Shown piece by piece: positions 32,884-41,718 of a stretch of DNA of 64,000 bases (positions are counted from its first letter, which is position 1; each line of letters starts with the position of its first letter). The translations under genes and the position numbers were made by a program. The notes beneath the pieces were generated by a model, which was given only the letters and a program-made list of their open reading frames with translations, searched no databases and had not been told where the DNA came from. Origin of the DNA: Carnobacterium gallinarum DSM 4847 (GTDB taxonomy: Bacteria; Bacillota; Bacilli; Lactobacillales; Carnobacteriaceae); NCBI RefSeq assembly GCF_000744375.1, contig NZ_JQLU01000005.1:1922001-1986000 (forward strand). The letters are read 5' to 3'.

Positions 32884-33624
32884 ATGAAAAAAACACCAAA
32901 TTATGTAGAAGACCGTATCTCTTTAAATGTATTAGCGAACTCTGTAGAAAATGCAGTTGATTGTTATAAAGCAGCAGAAGGATATGCTATTTTAGGCGTA
33001 TTATCAAAAAATTATCCAACAGATGAAGCTGCAATTGCCGATATGAAATTGTATCAAGCTGCAACAGATAATGCATTATCTGTTGGCTTAGGTGCTGGTG
33101 ATCCAAACCAAAGTCAAATGGTAAGCCGTATTTCAGCTACTTTGCAACCACAACATGTGAACCAAGTCTTTACTGGCGTTGGAGCAAGCCGTGCGTTATT
33201 AGGTCAATCTGAGACAATCGTGAATGGTTTAGTTTCTCCAACTGGTAAAGTTGGTATTGTGAATATTGCAACGGGTCCCTTAAGTAGTGGACAACCAGCT
33301 GGTGAAGTTTCAATTGAAACAGCCATTGCCTTATTAAAAGATATGGGTGGTAGCTCAATTAAATTCTTTAATATGAAAGGTTTAACACATATTGAAGAGT
33401 ATAAAGCTGTAGCAAAAGCTTGTGCTGAAAATGATTTCTATCTAGAGCCAACTGGCGGAATTGATTTGGAAAACTTTGAAGAAATCGTACAAATTGCTGT
33501 TGATGCAGGCGTGAAGAAAATTATTCCTCACGTATATAGCTCAATTATTGACTCTGCTACTGGCGATACACGTCCAGAAGATGTGAAAACATTATTAGCA
33601 TTAGTTAAAAAGACTCTAGCTTAA
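32884..33624 (+). CDS. dgaF: DgaF-type KDGP aldolase (EF_0839/AHA_3917 family)
   Basis: The 246-residue (alpha/beta)8-type protein has SSIKFFNMKGL, with a Lys fit for Schiff-base catalysis, and YLEPTGGIDLENF, a phosphate-binding loop. It matches the family named after EF_0839 and DgaF, which cleaves KDGP to pyruvate and glyceraldehyde-3-phosphate. It is last in the long operon, with a terminator 22 bases behind. The gene pair dgaE-dgaF at the end of the cluster anchors the pathway: whatever enters the cell finishes as KDGP. Confidence 0.82.
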   Translation: MKKTPNYVEDRISLNVLANSVENAVDCYKAAEGYAILGVLSKNYPTDEAAIADMKLYQAATDNALSVGLGAGDPNQSQMVSRISATLQPQHVNQVFTGVGASRALLGQSETIVNGLVSPTGKVGIVNIATGPLSSGQPAGEVSIETAIALLKDMGGSSIKFFNMKGLTHIEEYKAVAKACAENDFYLEPTGGIDLENFEEIVQIAVDAGVKKIIPHVYSSIIDSATGDTRPEDVKTLLALVKKTLA

Positions 33625-33646
33625 TAATTAATTAAATTGTATGATA

Positions 33647-33680
33647 AAACTGAGAGTAGCTTATGGACTCTCAGTTTTTT
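33647..33680 (+). terminator. Terminator of the EF_0829-type operon
   Basis: A perfect 11-bp stem AAACTGAGAGT/ACTCTCAGTTT with a 9-base loop and a T run. Confidence 0.85.
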
Positions 33681-33728
33681 CCTTTCAACTAATTTACTGA
33701 ATTTCAATGATAGAAGGAGTTAAAAACG

Positions 33729-34742
33729 ATGAAAATTTTAGCATTTGGTGAAGTCATGATGCGCTTAACACCACCACATTACAAATTAATCGAACAAACG
33801 GATACCTTAGACTTAGCTTTTAATGGTAGCGGAGTCAATATGCTAAGTAGTCTAGCACATTTTGGATACGATACAACGATATTGACAACCTTACCAGCTA
33901 ATCAAGTGGGACGAGCAGCAGCGGGAACAGTCCGTAAGCTAGGAATCAAAGATGAGTTAATTGGTTATCGTGGCGATCATATTGGATTGTATTTCTTAGA
34001 AATGGGTTTTGGCAATCGTCCAGCGGAAGTGACGTATTTGAATCGTTTGGCAAGTTCATTTGGTGAAAGCACGCTTAGCGATTATGATTTGGACCAAGCC
34101 GTTGCAAGTGCTGATATTATTCATATTTGTGGGATTGCTTTGATGCTTGCAGAAGGAACTAGAGAAGTGGCTTTTGCGTTGGCTGAAAAGGCTCATAAAG
34201 CAGGAAAATTTGTCTGCTTTGATTTTAATTATCGTCCAAGTTTAAATAAAGAAAATGGTCATGAGTGGGTGAAAGATCAATTCCACCGTATGTTGCCTAA
34301 TTGCGATTTAGTAATTGGTGGGATTCGTGATTTAACGGAACTGATTGATTTACCAGTACCAGCTAACTTAACCGATGAAGTTGAGATTTTACGTGCAGTT
34401 AGTCAAGTATTTAGTGAGAAATTTGATGTGGCTTATTTTGCCGGCACGATTCGTGGACAAGTTGGTGAACAACGAGGAATTCGTGGTTTCTTACGTCACC
34501 AAGCAGAATTTTTTGTTAGTCGTCCTTTTGCTGTGGAAATTTATGATCGCATTGGAACAGGAGATGCGTATGCAGCAGGAATTTTAGCAGGGATTATTGA
34601 AAAATGGACAGTTGAAAAGACGGTTGATTTTGCAACAAGTAATGGAGTTTTGACGCATACCACTTTTGGGGATAGCCCGCTAATTCGCAAGGAGATCGTT
34701 GAAGCGTTTAGTCGTGGAGAACTTGGTGATGTGATTCGTTAG
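33729..34742 (+). CDS. kdgK: PfkB-family kinase, 2-keto-3-deoxygluconate kinase-like
   Basis: The 337-residue PfkB kinase has the N-terminal GEVMMRLTPP seen in KdgK proteins, GSGVNMLSSLAHFG, and the catalytic C-terminal motif RIGTGDAYAAG with the base Asp. It would make KDGP from 2-keto-3-deoxygluconate, the intermediate of the upstream aldolase. It lies behind the operon terminator with its own GAAGGAG site, so it may be expressed partly by readthrough or separately. Related fructo- or tagatose-type kinases cannot be excluded. Confidence 0.75.
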   Translation: MKILAFGEVMMRLTPPHYKLIEQTDTLDLAFNGSGVNMLSSLAHFGYDTTILTTLPANQVGRAAAGTVRKLGIKDELIGYRGDHIGLYFLEMGFGNRPAEVTYLNRLASSFGESTLSDYDLDQAVASADIIHICGIALMLAEGTREVAFALAEKAHKAGKFVCFDFNYRPSLNKENGHEWVKDQFHRMLPNCDLVIGGIRDLTELIDLPVPANLTDEVEILRAVSQVFSEKFDVAYFAGTIRGQVGEQRGIRGFLRHQAEFFVSRPFAVEIYDRIGTGDAYAAGILAGIIEKWTVEKTVDFATSNGVLTHTTFGDSPLIRKEIVEAFSRGELGDVIR

Positions 34743-34753
34743 TGAAAATTAGA

Positions 34754-34782
34754 AAAGCACTGTAGGTAGCTCAGTGCTTTTT
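34754..34782 (+). terminator. Terminator after the kdgK-like gene
   Basis: AAAGCACTG (34754-34762) pairs with CAGTGCTTT, and a short T run follows. A second longer hairpin stands at 34812-34843. Confidence 0.7.
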
Positions 34783-34811
34783 ATGCTTGAATGACGTCAA
34801 TCCAAAAGAGT

Positions 34812-34843
34812 GAGAGACAAAACTAAAACTAGTTTTGTCTCTC
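34812..34843 (-). terminator. Perfect 14-bp hairpin, possible terminator of the yxeA-like gene
   Basis: Arms GAGAGACAAAACTA and TAGTTTTGTCTCTC enclose AAAC. The T tract is poor on both strands (CTCTTTT on the minus strand). Its place downstream of the minus-strand gene at 34882 favours a terminator for that gene. Confidence 0.4.
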
Positions 34844-34881
34844 ATTCTAAATTTATATAAATAACGATAAAAGGTAGCTTC

Positions 34882-35262
34882 TTAATTTAGTTCAGCAAGT
34901 TTTTCGGCTGCTTTTTGAGGGATATCACTTAGTTCGACTTTTTCAATATCTTCTACATACGCGCCTTTATTTTTTATTTTGACATAAATACCCAATGTCA
35001 TTTTTTGGATAGCATTAAAATCAATTTCTCTTGTATTTCCATCTTTATCTACAGCAGTTTGAATATAATTAGACGTGCCATATGTGTTAACAGAATTCGG
35101 TTCTTTCGCGATAACGTACAATTCGCTTTTAGGTACGAAGGGATTAAATCGATCGACAATACCTGCTATTTCCCCAGAGTTCTTTTTTGTTGCTAGAGTC
35201 AATCCTCCAAGAACGACTACTCCTAGTAGAGCTATAATACTGATTTTTATTAGTAATTTCAT
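34882..35262 (-). CDS. YxeA-family small secreted or anchored protein
   Basis: The 126-residue protein has an N-terminal hydrophobic helix (residues 4-24, IKISIIALLGVVVLGGLTLA) and a small beta domain with SELYVIAKEPNS and IQTAVDKDGN. The end, VELSDIPQKAAEKLAEL, matches the YxeA family (DUF1093). The structure of this family is known, but its function is not. The ATG follows ATAGGAGAAC. It is monocistronic on the minus strand. Confidence 0.7.
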   Translation of the reverse strand: MKLLIKISIIALLGVVVLGGLTLATKKNSGEIAGIVDRFNPFVPKSELYVIAKEPNSVNTYGTSNYIQTAVDKDGNTREIDFNAIQKMTLGIYVKIKNKGAYVEDIEKVELSDIPQKAAEKLAELN

Positions 35263-35409
35263 GATATGTTCTCCTATACATTAATTATTTTGAAATAGTT
35301 AAAATTTCTATCCCATAAGATTAGTATATAGAGAATATAGAGCAGGAGCCATTCATTAAGCTAACAATAAACTAACAAAACTGTCATTTTAAAATAACGG
35401 GATTTAAAT

Positions 35410-36432
35410 TTAGAAAGGCAAATAACTGAAGAATAATAGTAAGAAAACAAAAATAACTACAAGGCTTATTAAGATTTTATGATGTACTAATAAGGCGATA
35501 TACTCACGGATTAAGGCAGTTGGTAAAAAATAAAGAGCTGTTGGAGCACCAACGCCTTCAGCTTTCAGATGAACCTTATGAGCATAAAGTGAGCCACGTA
35601 ATACATGATAATTATTTGTTGAAAAAATAATAGAAGGACTTGTTTTTTCTTGCCAATCTTGTTCTATAATTTTTTTTGAATATAGCATGTTTTCGTAAGT
35701 AGTGGTCGAACGATCTTCAACAAGAATATGTTGTTCAGGAATGTTCTGAGAAAGTAAATATTTTTTCATCGCAAAAGCTTCAGAAACAGGCTCATCTGGA
35801 CCTTGTCCACCACTGACGATTAGTTTAGCTTTTGGATTTTTTAAATAGTACTCGATTCCTTTATCTAACCGACTTTTTAATAGGGGAGGAACGTCTTCAC
35901 TGCGAATTCCAGAGCCTAAAACAATAATGAAGTCAACGGCTTTTTTTAAAGGAATCATTTGATACATCCAAGAATACAGAACATATGCAGCAAAGAGAAA
36001 CGTTAAAATTAAGTCGACGAGTAAAAAGAAGATAATTATGGAAAAAATAAGTGGTGGTAATTTTAAGACAGCAATCGTTAATACATAGAAGAATAAGGGC
36101 AGAACAATCAGTAAATTGAGTCCGAGGGCAGCCGATAATTTAGCAGTTACGCTTTTTCCTTCTCGAGTACTCATTGTTTTTGAATTGAGAATAAAGTAAA
36201 TACAGATACCGATAAATAACATTGGAACGACTACATAAGCTAACCCTAAAGCAATTAAATCACCATATTGTACTCGATTATGGATTTCATTAATCCCAAT
36301 AAAAAAGAGACTAATAATTGAAGAAATAAGACCAGCTGCTAGAATAATTCCTCCAACAATACTACGGTTCTGGACTTTTAATACTAAAAATCCAATTAAA
36401 GATAGAAATAAAAAGAATAATAAGACAATCAT
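35410..36432 (-). CDS. YdcF/SanA-like DUF218 membrane protein
   Basis: The 340-residue protein has about six N-terminal membrane helices (residues 1-160) and an ElyC/SanA/YdcF DUF218 domain (165-310). The latter shows DFIIVLGSGIRSEDVPP, AKLIVSGGQGPDEP, EDRSTTTYENMLYSKK and STNNYHVLRG, then a last membrane helix. DUF218 domains may bind nucleotide-like or envelope precursors; the role is unclear. I place the start at 36432, six bases behind AGGAGG; an upstream ATG at 36477 has no such site. It is a single gene. Confidence 0.75.
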   Translation of the reverse strand: MIVLLFFLFLSLIGFLVLKVQNRSIVGGIILAAGLISSIISLFFIGINEIHNRVQYGDLIALGLAYVVVPMLFIGICIYFILNSKTMSTREGKSVTAKLSAALGLNLLIVLPLFFYVLTIAVLKLPPLIFSIIIFFLLVDLILTFLFAAYVLYSWMYQMIPLKKAVDFIIVLGSGIRSEDVPPLLKSRLDKGIEYYLKNPKAKLIVSGGQGPDEPVSEAFAMKKYLLSQNIPEQHILVEDRSTTTYENMLYSKKIIEQDWQEKTSPSIIFSTNNYHVLRGSLYAHKVHLKAEGVGAPTALYFLPTALIREYIALLVHHKILISLVVIFVFLLLFFSYLPF

Positions 36433-36623
36433 TGGGAACCTCCTAATTTGAAATCTTAGTAAGTATATCATTCTCAATAGAAGCCTGTCACTTCAGAGGA
36501 TTAGCTTAGATTGCATTTTTAAATAACTAAGCTACTAGATTAATAAATGAGAGCCTTTACTTTTACAGATTGCTGACTTATGCTAAAGAGGAAATGCAAA
36601 TAGGTGATTGGAGTGAAGGAACA

Positions 36624-37529
36624 ATGAAGTATTATGTAGGAATTGATATTGGAGGAACGAATATTAAGTATGGTTTGTTAACAGAAACAGGTGAAATTTT
36701 GCATCATGATAAAGTGAAAACGGTTTTATCTGGTAAAGACATTTTGCAACATATTGAAGAAATTATTAAAAACTATCAAAAAGAATACTTAATTAAAGGT
36801 GTTGGTGTCAGTGCACCTGGAACTGTTCAAGCGGATGGTTTTATGACTACGGGTGGTGCAATTATGGACTTTTATGGTGTGAATCTAAAGGAACTGATTA
36901 TGGAACGAGTGGATTTGCCAGTAAAGGTGGAAAATGATGTGAATACAATTGCATTAGCAGAGAAATGGCTTGGTGGCGGTCGTGAATTTTCAAGTTTTGC
37001 ATGTCTGGCAGTAGGGACTGGAATAGGTGGAGCATTGATTATCAATAATGAATTGTATCGCGGACGTTGGGGAAGCGCTGGGGAGTTTGGCTATATGATT
37101 ACCGAACCAGTTGTGAATGACAATACACGTAGTTCGACATTGAGCTTAACTGGATCGGTTCGTAGTGGGTTAATTAAACGATATTCAACAATTAGTGGCA
37201 ATGCCGAAAAGATTGATGGAGCAGAAATCTATCAACGGGCAGAAAAGGGTGAAGCGGCAGCGATTGAAACGTTAGATTTGTTTCATAAAAACCTTTCAGA
37301 AGGAATTTTTAATTTGTTAGTTAGTCTGGACCCTGAGATTATTTTAATAGGTGGAGCAATTAGTGAAAATACAACTTTTATCGCAGAATTAAATCGCCGT
37401 GTCAAAAAATTACAGGCTGATTATTCACAGATGTCTAATTTAACATTTGCAGAGGTTGCACCTTGCCGATTCTTCAATAATGCTGGGATTATCGGTGGTG
37501 TTTATGGAATTTTGAAGGAACAGATTTAA
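36624..37529 (+). CDS. ROK-family sugar kinase
   Basis: The 301-residue ROK kinase has VGIDIGGTNIKYG (residues 5-17), VENDVNTIALAE with catalytic Asp105, and LAVGTGIGGALI. It lacks the ROK zinc cluster and a DNA-binding domain. It resembles beta-glucoside kinases and is a paralogue of the protein at 11535. The ATG at 36624 follows GAAGGA closely; an upstream in-frame start at 36570 would add 18 residues without a good site. It is encoded 50 bases before ung and may share its transcript. The substrate is not known. Confidence 0.78.
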   Translation: MKYYVGIDIGGTNIKYGLLTETGEILHHDKVKTVLSGKDILQHIEEIIKNYQKEYLIKGVGVSAPGTVQADGFMTTGGAIMDFYGVNLKELIMERVDLPVKVENDVNTIALAEKWLGGGREFSSFACLAVGTGIGGALIINNELYRGRWGSAGEFGYMITEPVVNDNTRSSTLSLTGSVRSGLIKRYSTISGNAEKIDGAEIYQRAEKGEAAAIETLDLFHKNLSEGIFNLLVSLDPEIILIGGAISENTTFIAELNRRVKKLQADYSQMSNLTFAEVAPCRFFNNAGIIGGVYGILKEQI

Positions 37530-37579
37530 GTTAATATGGTATACTAAACTCAACTAAATTATGTTGCTAGGAGGCTTTT

Positions 37580-38245
37580 ATGAAAGAGTGGAACGAGTTT
37601 TTTGAAGTAGAACAAAAAGAACCCTATTTTATTGAATTAATGAAAAAAGTGGATGAAGCATCAACTTTAGGTCCTGTTTATCCACCTCGTGAAGAGATGT
37701 TTTCTTGTTTTGATTGGTGTTCCTATGAGGATATTAAAGTTGTGATTCTTGGTCAAGATCCTTATCATGGGAAGAATCAAGCTCATGGATTGAGTTTTTC
37801 GGTTAAGCCGGGAGAAAAGATTCCTCCGAGTTTGCGAAATATTTATAAAGAGTTAGATTCTGATTTAGGAATTCCACCAGCTAACCATGGTTATTTAGTT
37901 GCATGGGCGAAGCAAGGTATTTTAATGATGAATACTGGTTGGAGCGTGGCAGAAGGACAGGCTGCAAGTCACAAAAAATTTGGTTGGAAGCAATTTACGA
38001 ATCATGTATTAGAGGAATTGAACAATCATGAAGAACCGTTAGTTTTTATTTTATGGGGCAATCATGCCATGGATGCAGCTAAGGGGATTGTGACAGATCC
38101 AAAACATTTAATTATCAAGGGTGTTCATCCGTCACCATTGGCAGCGAGAGGCGGTTTCTTTGGAAGCAAGCCATTTTCAGAGGCAAATGCATTTCTTGAG
38201 AAAACTGGTCGTGGCGCGATTAATTGGCAGTTGGAAGATATCTAA
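37580..38245 (+). CDS. ung: Uracil-DNA glycosylase, family 1
   Basis: The 221-residue protein is a standard Ung. VVILGQDPYHG carries the catalytic Asp60, LSFSV lies in the uracil pocket, and KGVHPSPLAARGGFFG supplies the His and the minor-groove loop. It removes uracil from DNA. The ATG follows TAGGAGG. A terminator sits 11 bases behind the stop. Confidence 0.96.
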   Translation: MKEWNEFFEVEQKEPYFIELMKKVDEASTLGPVYPPREEMFSCFDWCSYEDIKVVILGQDPYHGKNQAHGLSFSVKPGEKIPPSLRNIYKELDSDLGIPPANHGYLVAWAKQGILMMNTGWSVAEGQAASHKKFGWKQFTNHVLEELNNHEEPLVFILWGNHAMDAAKGIVTDPKHLIIKGVHPSPLAARGGFFGSKPFSEANAFLEKTGRGAINWQLEDI

Positions 38246-38255
38246 AGGGAATCAG

Positions 38256-38295
38256 AAAGTTAGAACAGGTGTACATAATCTGTTCTAACTTTTTT
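38256..38295 (+). terminator. Terminator after ung
   Basis: A perfect 13-bp stem (AAAGTTAGAACAG with CTGTTCTAACTTT) followed by a 7-T run. Confidence 0.88.
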
Positions 38296-38441
38296 TATTT
38301 TAACTCTAGATTAATTTTGCCAATTTTTACTAATAAGCAAATGTGTCTGTATCTTCTTAAAATCTTCATCTTTCTGATTTTAATTATTCAAATTTGTAAG
38401 GTATGATAGGGTTAGAATGAATAGGATGAGGAGGAGAATGT

Positions 38442-39122
38442 GTGCTGCGTTTATTAGTAGTGGAGGATGATCAACGTTTATCGGCGAATATCATTGAAAT
38501 AACGGCTGACTTTTTGCAAGGAGATCAAGCCTTTGATGGAGCGGAAGGACTTTATCATGCGGAGCAAAATATTTATGATGTGATTGTGTTAGATTTAATG
38601 ATGCCGGAAATGAATGGTTATGAAGTGTTGAAGGAATTAAGAAAGTTAAAAGTTGAGACACCGGTTTTAATCTTGACGGCGAAGGATGGGATTGATGATA
38701 AAATCCAAGGTTTTGAAGTTGGAGCAGATGATTATTTAGTCAAACCTTTTCATCGTGAAGAGTTAGTGATGCGCCTAAAAGCTTTGCTAAAACGTAATCA
38801 TAGTGGCTTTATGGAAAATCAAATTAGCTACCGAGATCTAGTGTTAAATGTGCAAAATAAAACAGCGAAAATCAATGAAGAAGCTCTTGTTTTAAACGGT
38901 AAAGAATTTGATTTATTAGAATACTTTATTCAAAACCCTGAAATGATTGTGACTAAAGAGCAAATTTTCGATCGCATCTGGGGCTTTGATTCCGAAACGT
39001 CCTTAAGTGTTGTAGAAGTCTATATGAGTAATTTACGTAAAAAGCTAAAGCCTTATGATTACGATGGAGGCATTAAAACCTTGAGAAATGTTGGATATAT
39101 GCTGACGTTAGGTGGGAATTAA
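38442..39122 (+). CDS. ciaR: OmpR-family response regulator, CiaR-like
   Basis: The 226-residue regulator has a receiver domain (1-118; phospho-acceptor Asp51 in VLDLMMPEMNG, Lys in DYLVKPF) and an OmpR winged helix (125-222; LLEYFIQNPEMIVTKEQIF). The segments WGFDSETSLSVVEVYMSNLR and QGFEVGADDYLVKPFHREEL are very close to streptococcal CiaR as I remember it. CiaR governs envelope stress, beta-lactam tolerance and competence in streptococci. The GTG start follows GAGGAGGAG. The stop overlaps the kinase start by one base (TAATG). Confidence 0.82.
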   Translation: MLRLLVVEDDQRLSANIIEITADFLQGDQAFDGAEGLYHAEQNIYDVIVLDLMMPEMNGYEVLKELRKLKVETPVLILTAKDGIDDKIQGFEVGADDYLVKPFHREELVMRLKALLKRNHSGFMENQISYRDLVLNVQNKTAKINEEALVLNGKEFDLLEYFIQNPEMIVTKEQIFDRIWGFDSETSLSVVEVYMSNLRKKLKPYDYDGGIKTLRNVGYMLTLGGN

Positions 39123-40435
39123 TGAAGAAGACAATTGAGAAGAAGCAGCAGCGTCGCTTTTTTATTTATAATATGATTTCCTTTGCCTTAATTTTCTTGG
39201 CTTTTGGTTTTATTATTTATTTCCAAGTTCAAAATTCACTTTATTCTGGTGTGGATAGAGATTTATTAAGACAAGCTGAAATCCGAGGTGCGATTGCGGG
39301 GGCGGGAAGCAGTGATGAGACAAATAGGCTGAAAGAACCGCCAGTTGGTGAGTTGGATAAGCTACCGAATCCAGTAAGTATGCCAAAAGGACAAGGACGA
39401 TTTGTACCGATTGAATGGGATGCTCAAGGAGATATTTTGAATAAGGATGAGATTGGAACGCAACTTGCAGACGAACTAAGTAGTGATTTCAAGTTAACTA
39501 CCTCTAAGTTAGAAACGGTTCAAAGTGTGACCTTAAGTAGTGGCAGCTCGTTTCGCTATGTTGTCTATAAAGCGCCAAGCATAGCTAGTACTCAAGTCCG
39601 TTATATTCAATTTATTAGTCGAGTAGATGCCGAGAAACAGTTGGCTGAAAATTTTGGTAGGATATTGATTATTTGTTCGATTAGTTTTTGGATTCTGTCG
39701 ATTTTTGCTAGTTATTACTTATCACAAAAAGCTATGAGTCCGATTCTGGCATCTTGGAAGAAACAGACTGAATTTGTAGCAAATGCTTCTCATGAACTGC
39801 GAACCCCGTTAACGATTATTCAAAATAAACTGGAACTGCTGTTAACGAAACCAAATGAACGCATTATTGATCAAATGGAGCCAATTGCTTTATCCTTAAG
39901 TGAAATTCGCCATCTAACTAAAATGACCAGTGATTTATTATTATTATCAAGAGCCGATTCAAATGCAACGATGCTCACAAAAGAAAAGGTTCAATTGAAT
40001 CACTTTATTGCTGAAATTATTGAACCATATCAAGAAATTGCAGCTAGTTTAGATATGAAAATTTGGACGAATTTAGAAAGTGATGCATTTGCTGAGATTG
40101 ATCCAGTTCGGATTCAACAGTTGTTGGTTATTTTGTTAGATAACAGTTTAAAATATAGCTCAGCAGGGGACAGTATTGGAATTATCACTTCTGTAAGCGA
40201 GCATCATTGGCAGCTTGAAGTGCGAGATACTGGGCAAGGCATTGATAAAGAGAATCGTGAAAAAATCTTTGAAAGATTTTATCGAGAAGAGAAATCACGT
40301 AATCGTGAAACAGGTGGAACGGGTTTAGGTTTATCAATTGCTAAATGGATTGTTGAGTTGCATCATGGGAAAATGAACGTATTAGAAAATGAACCTAAAG
40401 GAAGTATTTTTCAGATTCGTTTGCCTTTAAAATAA
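39122..40435 (+). CDS. ciaH: Sensor histidine kinase, CiaH-like
   Basis: The 437-residue kinase has a membrane helix at 14-35, an extracellular domain (36-178), and a second helix at 180-200. The cytoplasmic part follows with phospho-acceptor His224 in NASHELRTPLT, an N-box near IQQLLVILLDNSLKYS, and G-boxes (RDTGQGI; GGTGLGLSIAKWIVE). It phosphorylates the preceding regulator, to which it is translationally coupled. The layout is that of CiaH; the signal is unknown. Confidence 0.82.
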   Translation: MKKTIEKKQQRRFFIYNMISFALIFLAFGFIIYFQVQNSLYSGVDRDLLRQAEIRGAIAGAGSSDETNRLKEPPVGELDKLPNPVSMPKGQGRFVPIEWDAQGDILNKDEIGTQLADELSSDFKLTTSKLETVQSVTLSSGSSFRYVVYKAPSIASTQVRYIQFISRVDAEKQLAENFGRILIICSISFWILSIFASYYLSQKAMSPILASWKKQTEFVANASHELRTPLTIIQNKLELLLTKPNERIIDQMEPIALSLSEIRHLTKMTSDLLLLSRADSNATMLTKEKVQLNHFIAEIIEPYQEIAASLDMKIWTNLESDAFAEIDPVRIQQLLVILLDNSLKYSSAGDSIGIITSVSEHHWQLEVRDTGQGIDKENREKIFERFYREEKSRNRETGGTGLGLSIAKWIVELHHGKMNVLENEPKGSIFQIRLPLK

Positions 40436-40451
40436 AGGTTGTGTAAAACTG

Positions 40452-40488
40452 AAAAAGTTATCCACTTTTTATTGTTGATAACTTTTTG
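40452..40488 (+). terminator. Terminator of the ciaRH-like operon
   Basis: AAAAAGTTATC (40452-40462 approx.) pairs with GATAACTTTTT, with a T-rich loop. The left arm includes the first DnaA-like box. Confidence 0.6.
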
Positions 40489-40606
40489 GTAACGGTGTAT
40501 ATCTAGTAAAATCAAGGAAAGATACGCACAAAATAAGAAAGTTATGCACATTTCCAGTGGATAACTATGACTATATTTAAATTCTTATCCACATTTTTGT
40601 GGATAA
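40458..40606. promoter_or_regulatory. Cluster of five DnaA-box-like sites
   Basis: TTATCCACT stands at 40458-40466 (plus) and 40556-40564 (minus), TTATGCACA at 40542-40550 (plus), and the perfect TTATCCACA at 40585-40593 (plus) and 40598-40606 (minus). The consensus is TTATNCACA. The last two form a 10-bp inverted pair around four Ts. No dnaA, dnaN or other origin gene is near, so this would be a non-origin DnaA-binding cluster or a regulatory site for the MBL-hydrolase gene at 40748. Confidence 0.6.
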
Positions 40607-40747
40607 GACATAAATAATGCATCTATTTTATTAAATAAGAGATAAGCTTAGTGGAAATTTCTTTATGAAATTAATAAAGGAGTATACTAAAGCTAGTCTT
40701 TGCTCGTTCTATTCAATTGCAAAGAAAGAAGAAAGGGATGACAAATT

Positions 40748-41692
40748 TTGAGTCAAATAAAAACATCGATTGTCGATACTGGACTTTATGTACTCAAAGA
40801 AAAACTACGGAAGGATCAACACTTAAAGCCAACTAATCAATTGCCATCTGAAACAATTGATGTAAAACGTCTGGATTTAAGTCAGGATCAAGTATTTTGG
40901 TTAGGACATTCAGCATCATTGATTATTTTTAATCAAAAAGTAATTTTAGTTGATCCGATGTTAGGCGAGTATGCTTCGCCAATACCTTTTATGTATAAAC
41001 GATTTGCTACGCAACGACCATTGGACTTGGCGGAATTTGAATGGATTGACGTGGTATTATTTACGCACAATCATTACGATCATTTAGATAAAACTAGTGT
41101 CTTGAAAATAAAAAATAAAGTCGGGCTCTTTTTAGTTTCAGTGGGTATGAAAAAAATTTTAACTCGCTGGGGTGTTTCGGATAAACATATTCAAGAAATG
41201 GACTGGCATCAAGACCTTCAACTTGGAAATATGAAAATTATTGCAACACCAGCAAAACATGGTAGTGGACGCGGGTTATTTGATAGAAATAAAAGTCAAT
41301 GCAACTCTTGGATTTTAAAAGATTCAAATACTGCTTTGTTTTTATCTGGTGATAGTGGGTATGACCAACACTTTAAAGAAATAGGCGAAAAATATGGTCC
41401 CTTTGATTTAGCTTTGATGGAATGTGGACAATACAACCCTCACTGGAAAGAAGCTCATATGTTTCCTGAAGAGACCGTTGAAGCTGTGCTAGATGTGAAA
41501 GCCCAGCGTTTTATTCCAATTCATTGGGCTGGTTTTGCTTTGTCTTTCCATCCGTGGCAAGAGCCTGTGGAAAAAGCGAGTAAAAAAGCACAAGAATTAA
41601 ATCTGGCAATGGATACACCGATGATTGGGGAACAATACCGAATCAATCAACCCAATGCAACTAGAAAATGGTGGCGAACGATTGATAAATAA
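40748..41692 (+). CDS. MBL-fold metallo-hydrolase (NAPE-PLD/UlaG-like)
   Basis: The 314-residue protein is a metallo-beta-lactamase-fold hydrolase. THNHYDHLD gives the HxHxDH zinc motif, TPAKHGSGRG the next His, FLSGDSGYD the bridging Asp, and FIPIHWAGF the last His. The WLGHSASLII start and VDPMLG resemble the NAPE-phospholipase D/ romA branch, acting on phosphodiester or lactone bonds. It starts with TTG at 40748 after GAAAGGGA. The substrate is unknown. The DnaA-box cluster lies in its promoter region. Confidence 0.78.
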   Translation: MSQIKTSIVDTGLYVLKEKLRKDQHLKPTNQLPSETIDVKRLDLSQDQVFWLGHSASLIIFNQKVILVDPMLGEYASPIPFMYKRFATQRPLDLAEFEWIDVVLFTHNHYDHLDKTSVLKIKNKVGLFLVSVGMKKILTRWGVSDKHIQEMDWHQDLQLGNMKIIATPAKHGSGRGLFDRNKSQCNSWILKDSNTALFLSGDSGYDQHFKEIGEKYGPFDLALMECGQYNPHWKEAHMFPEETVEAVLDVKAQRFIPIHWAGFALSFHPWQEPVEKASKKAQELNLAMDTPMIGEQYRINQPNATRKWWRTIDK

Positions 41693-41718
41693 CAATGGAA
41701 TCGAGGGATAGATGCGGA

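Noticed and set aside
40458-40606. Chromosome origin (oriC)
   Set aside because: DnaA boxes alone are not enough. There is no dnaA/dnaN/rnpA/rpmH neighbourhood and no clear AT-rich unwinding trio pattern.
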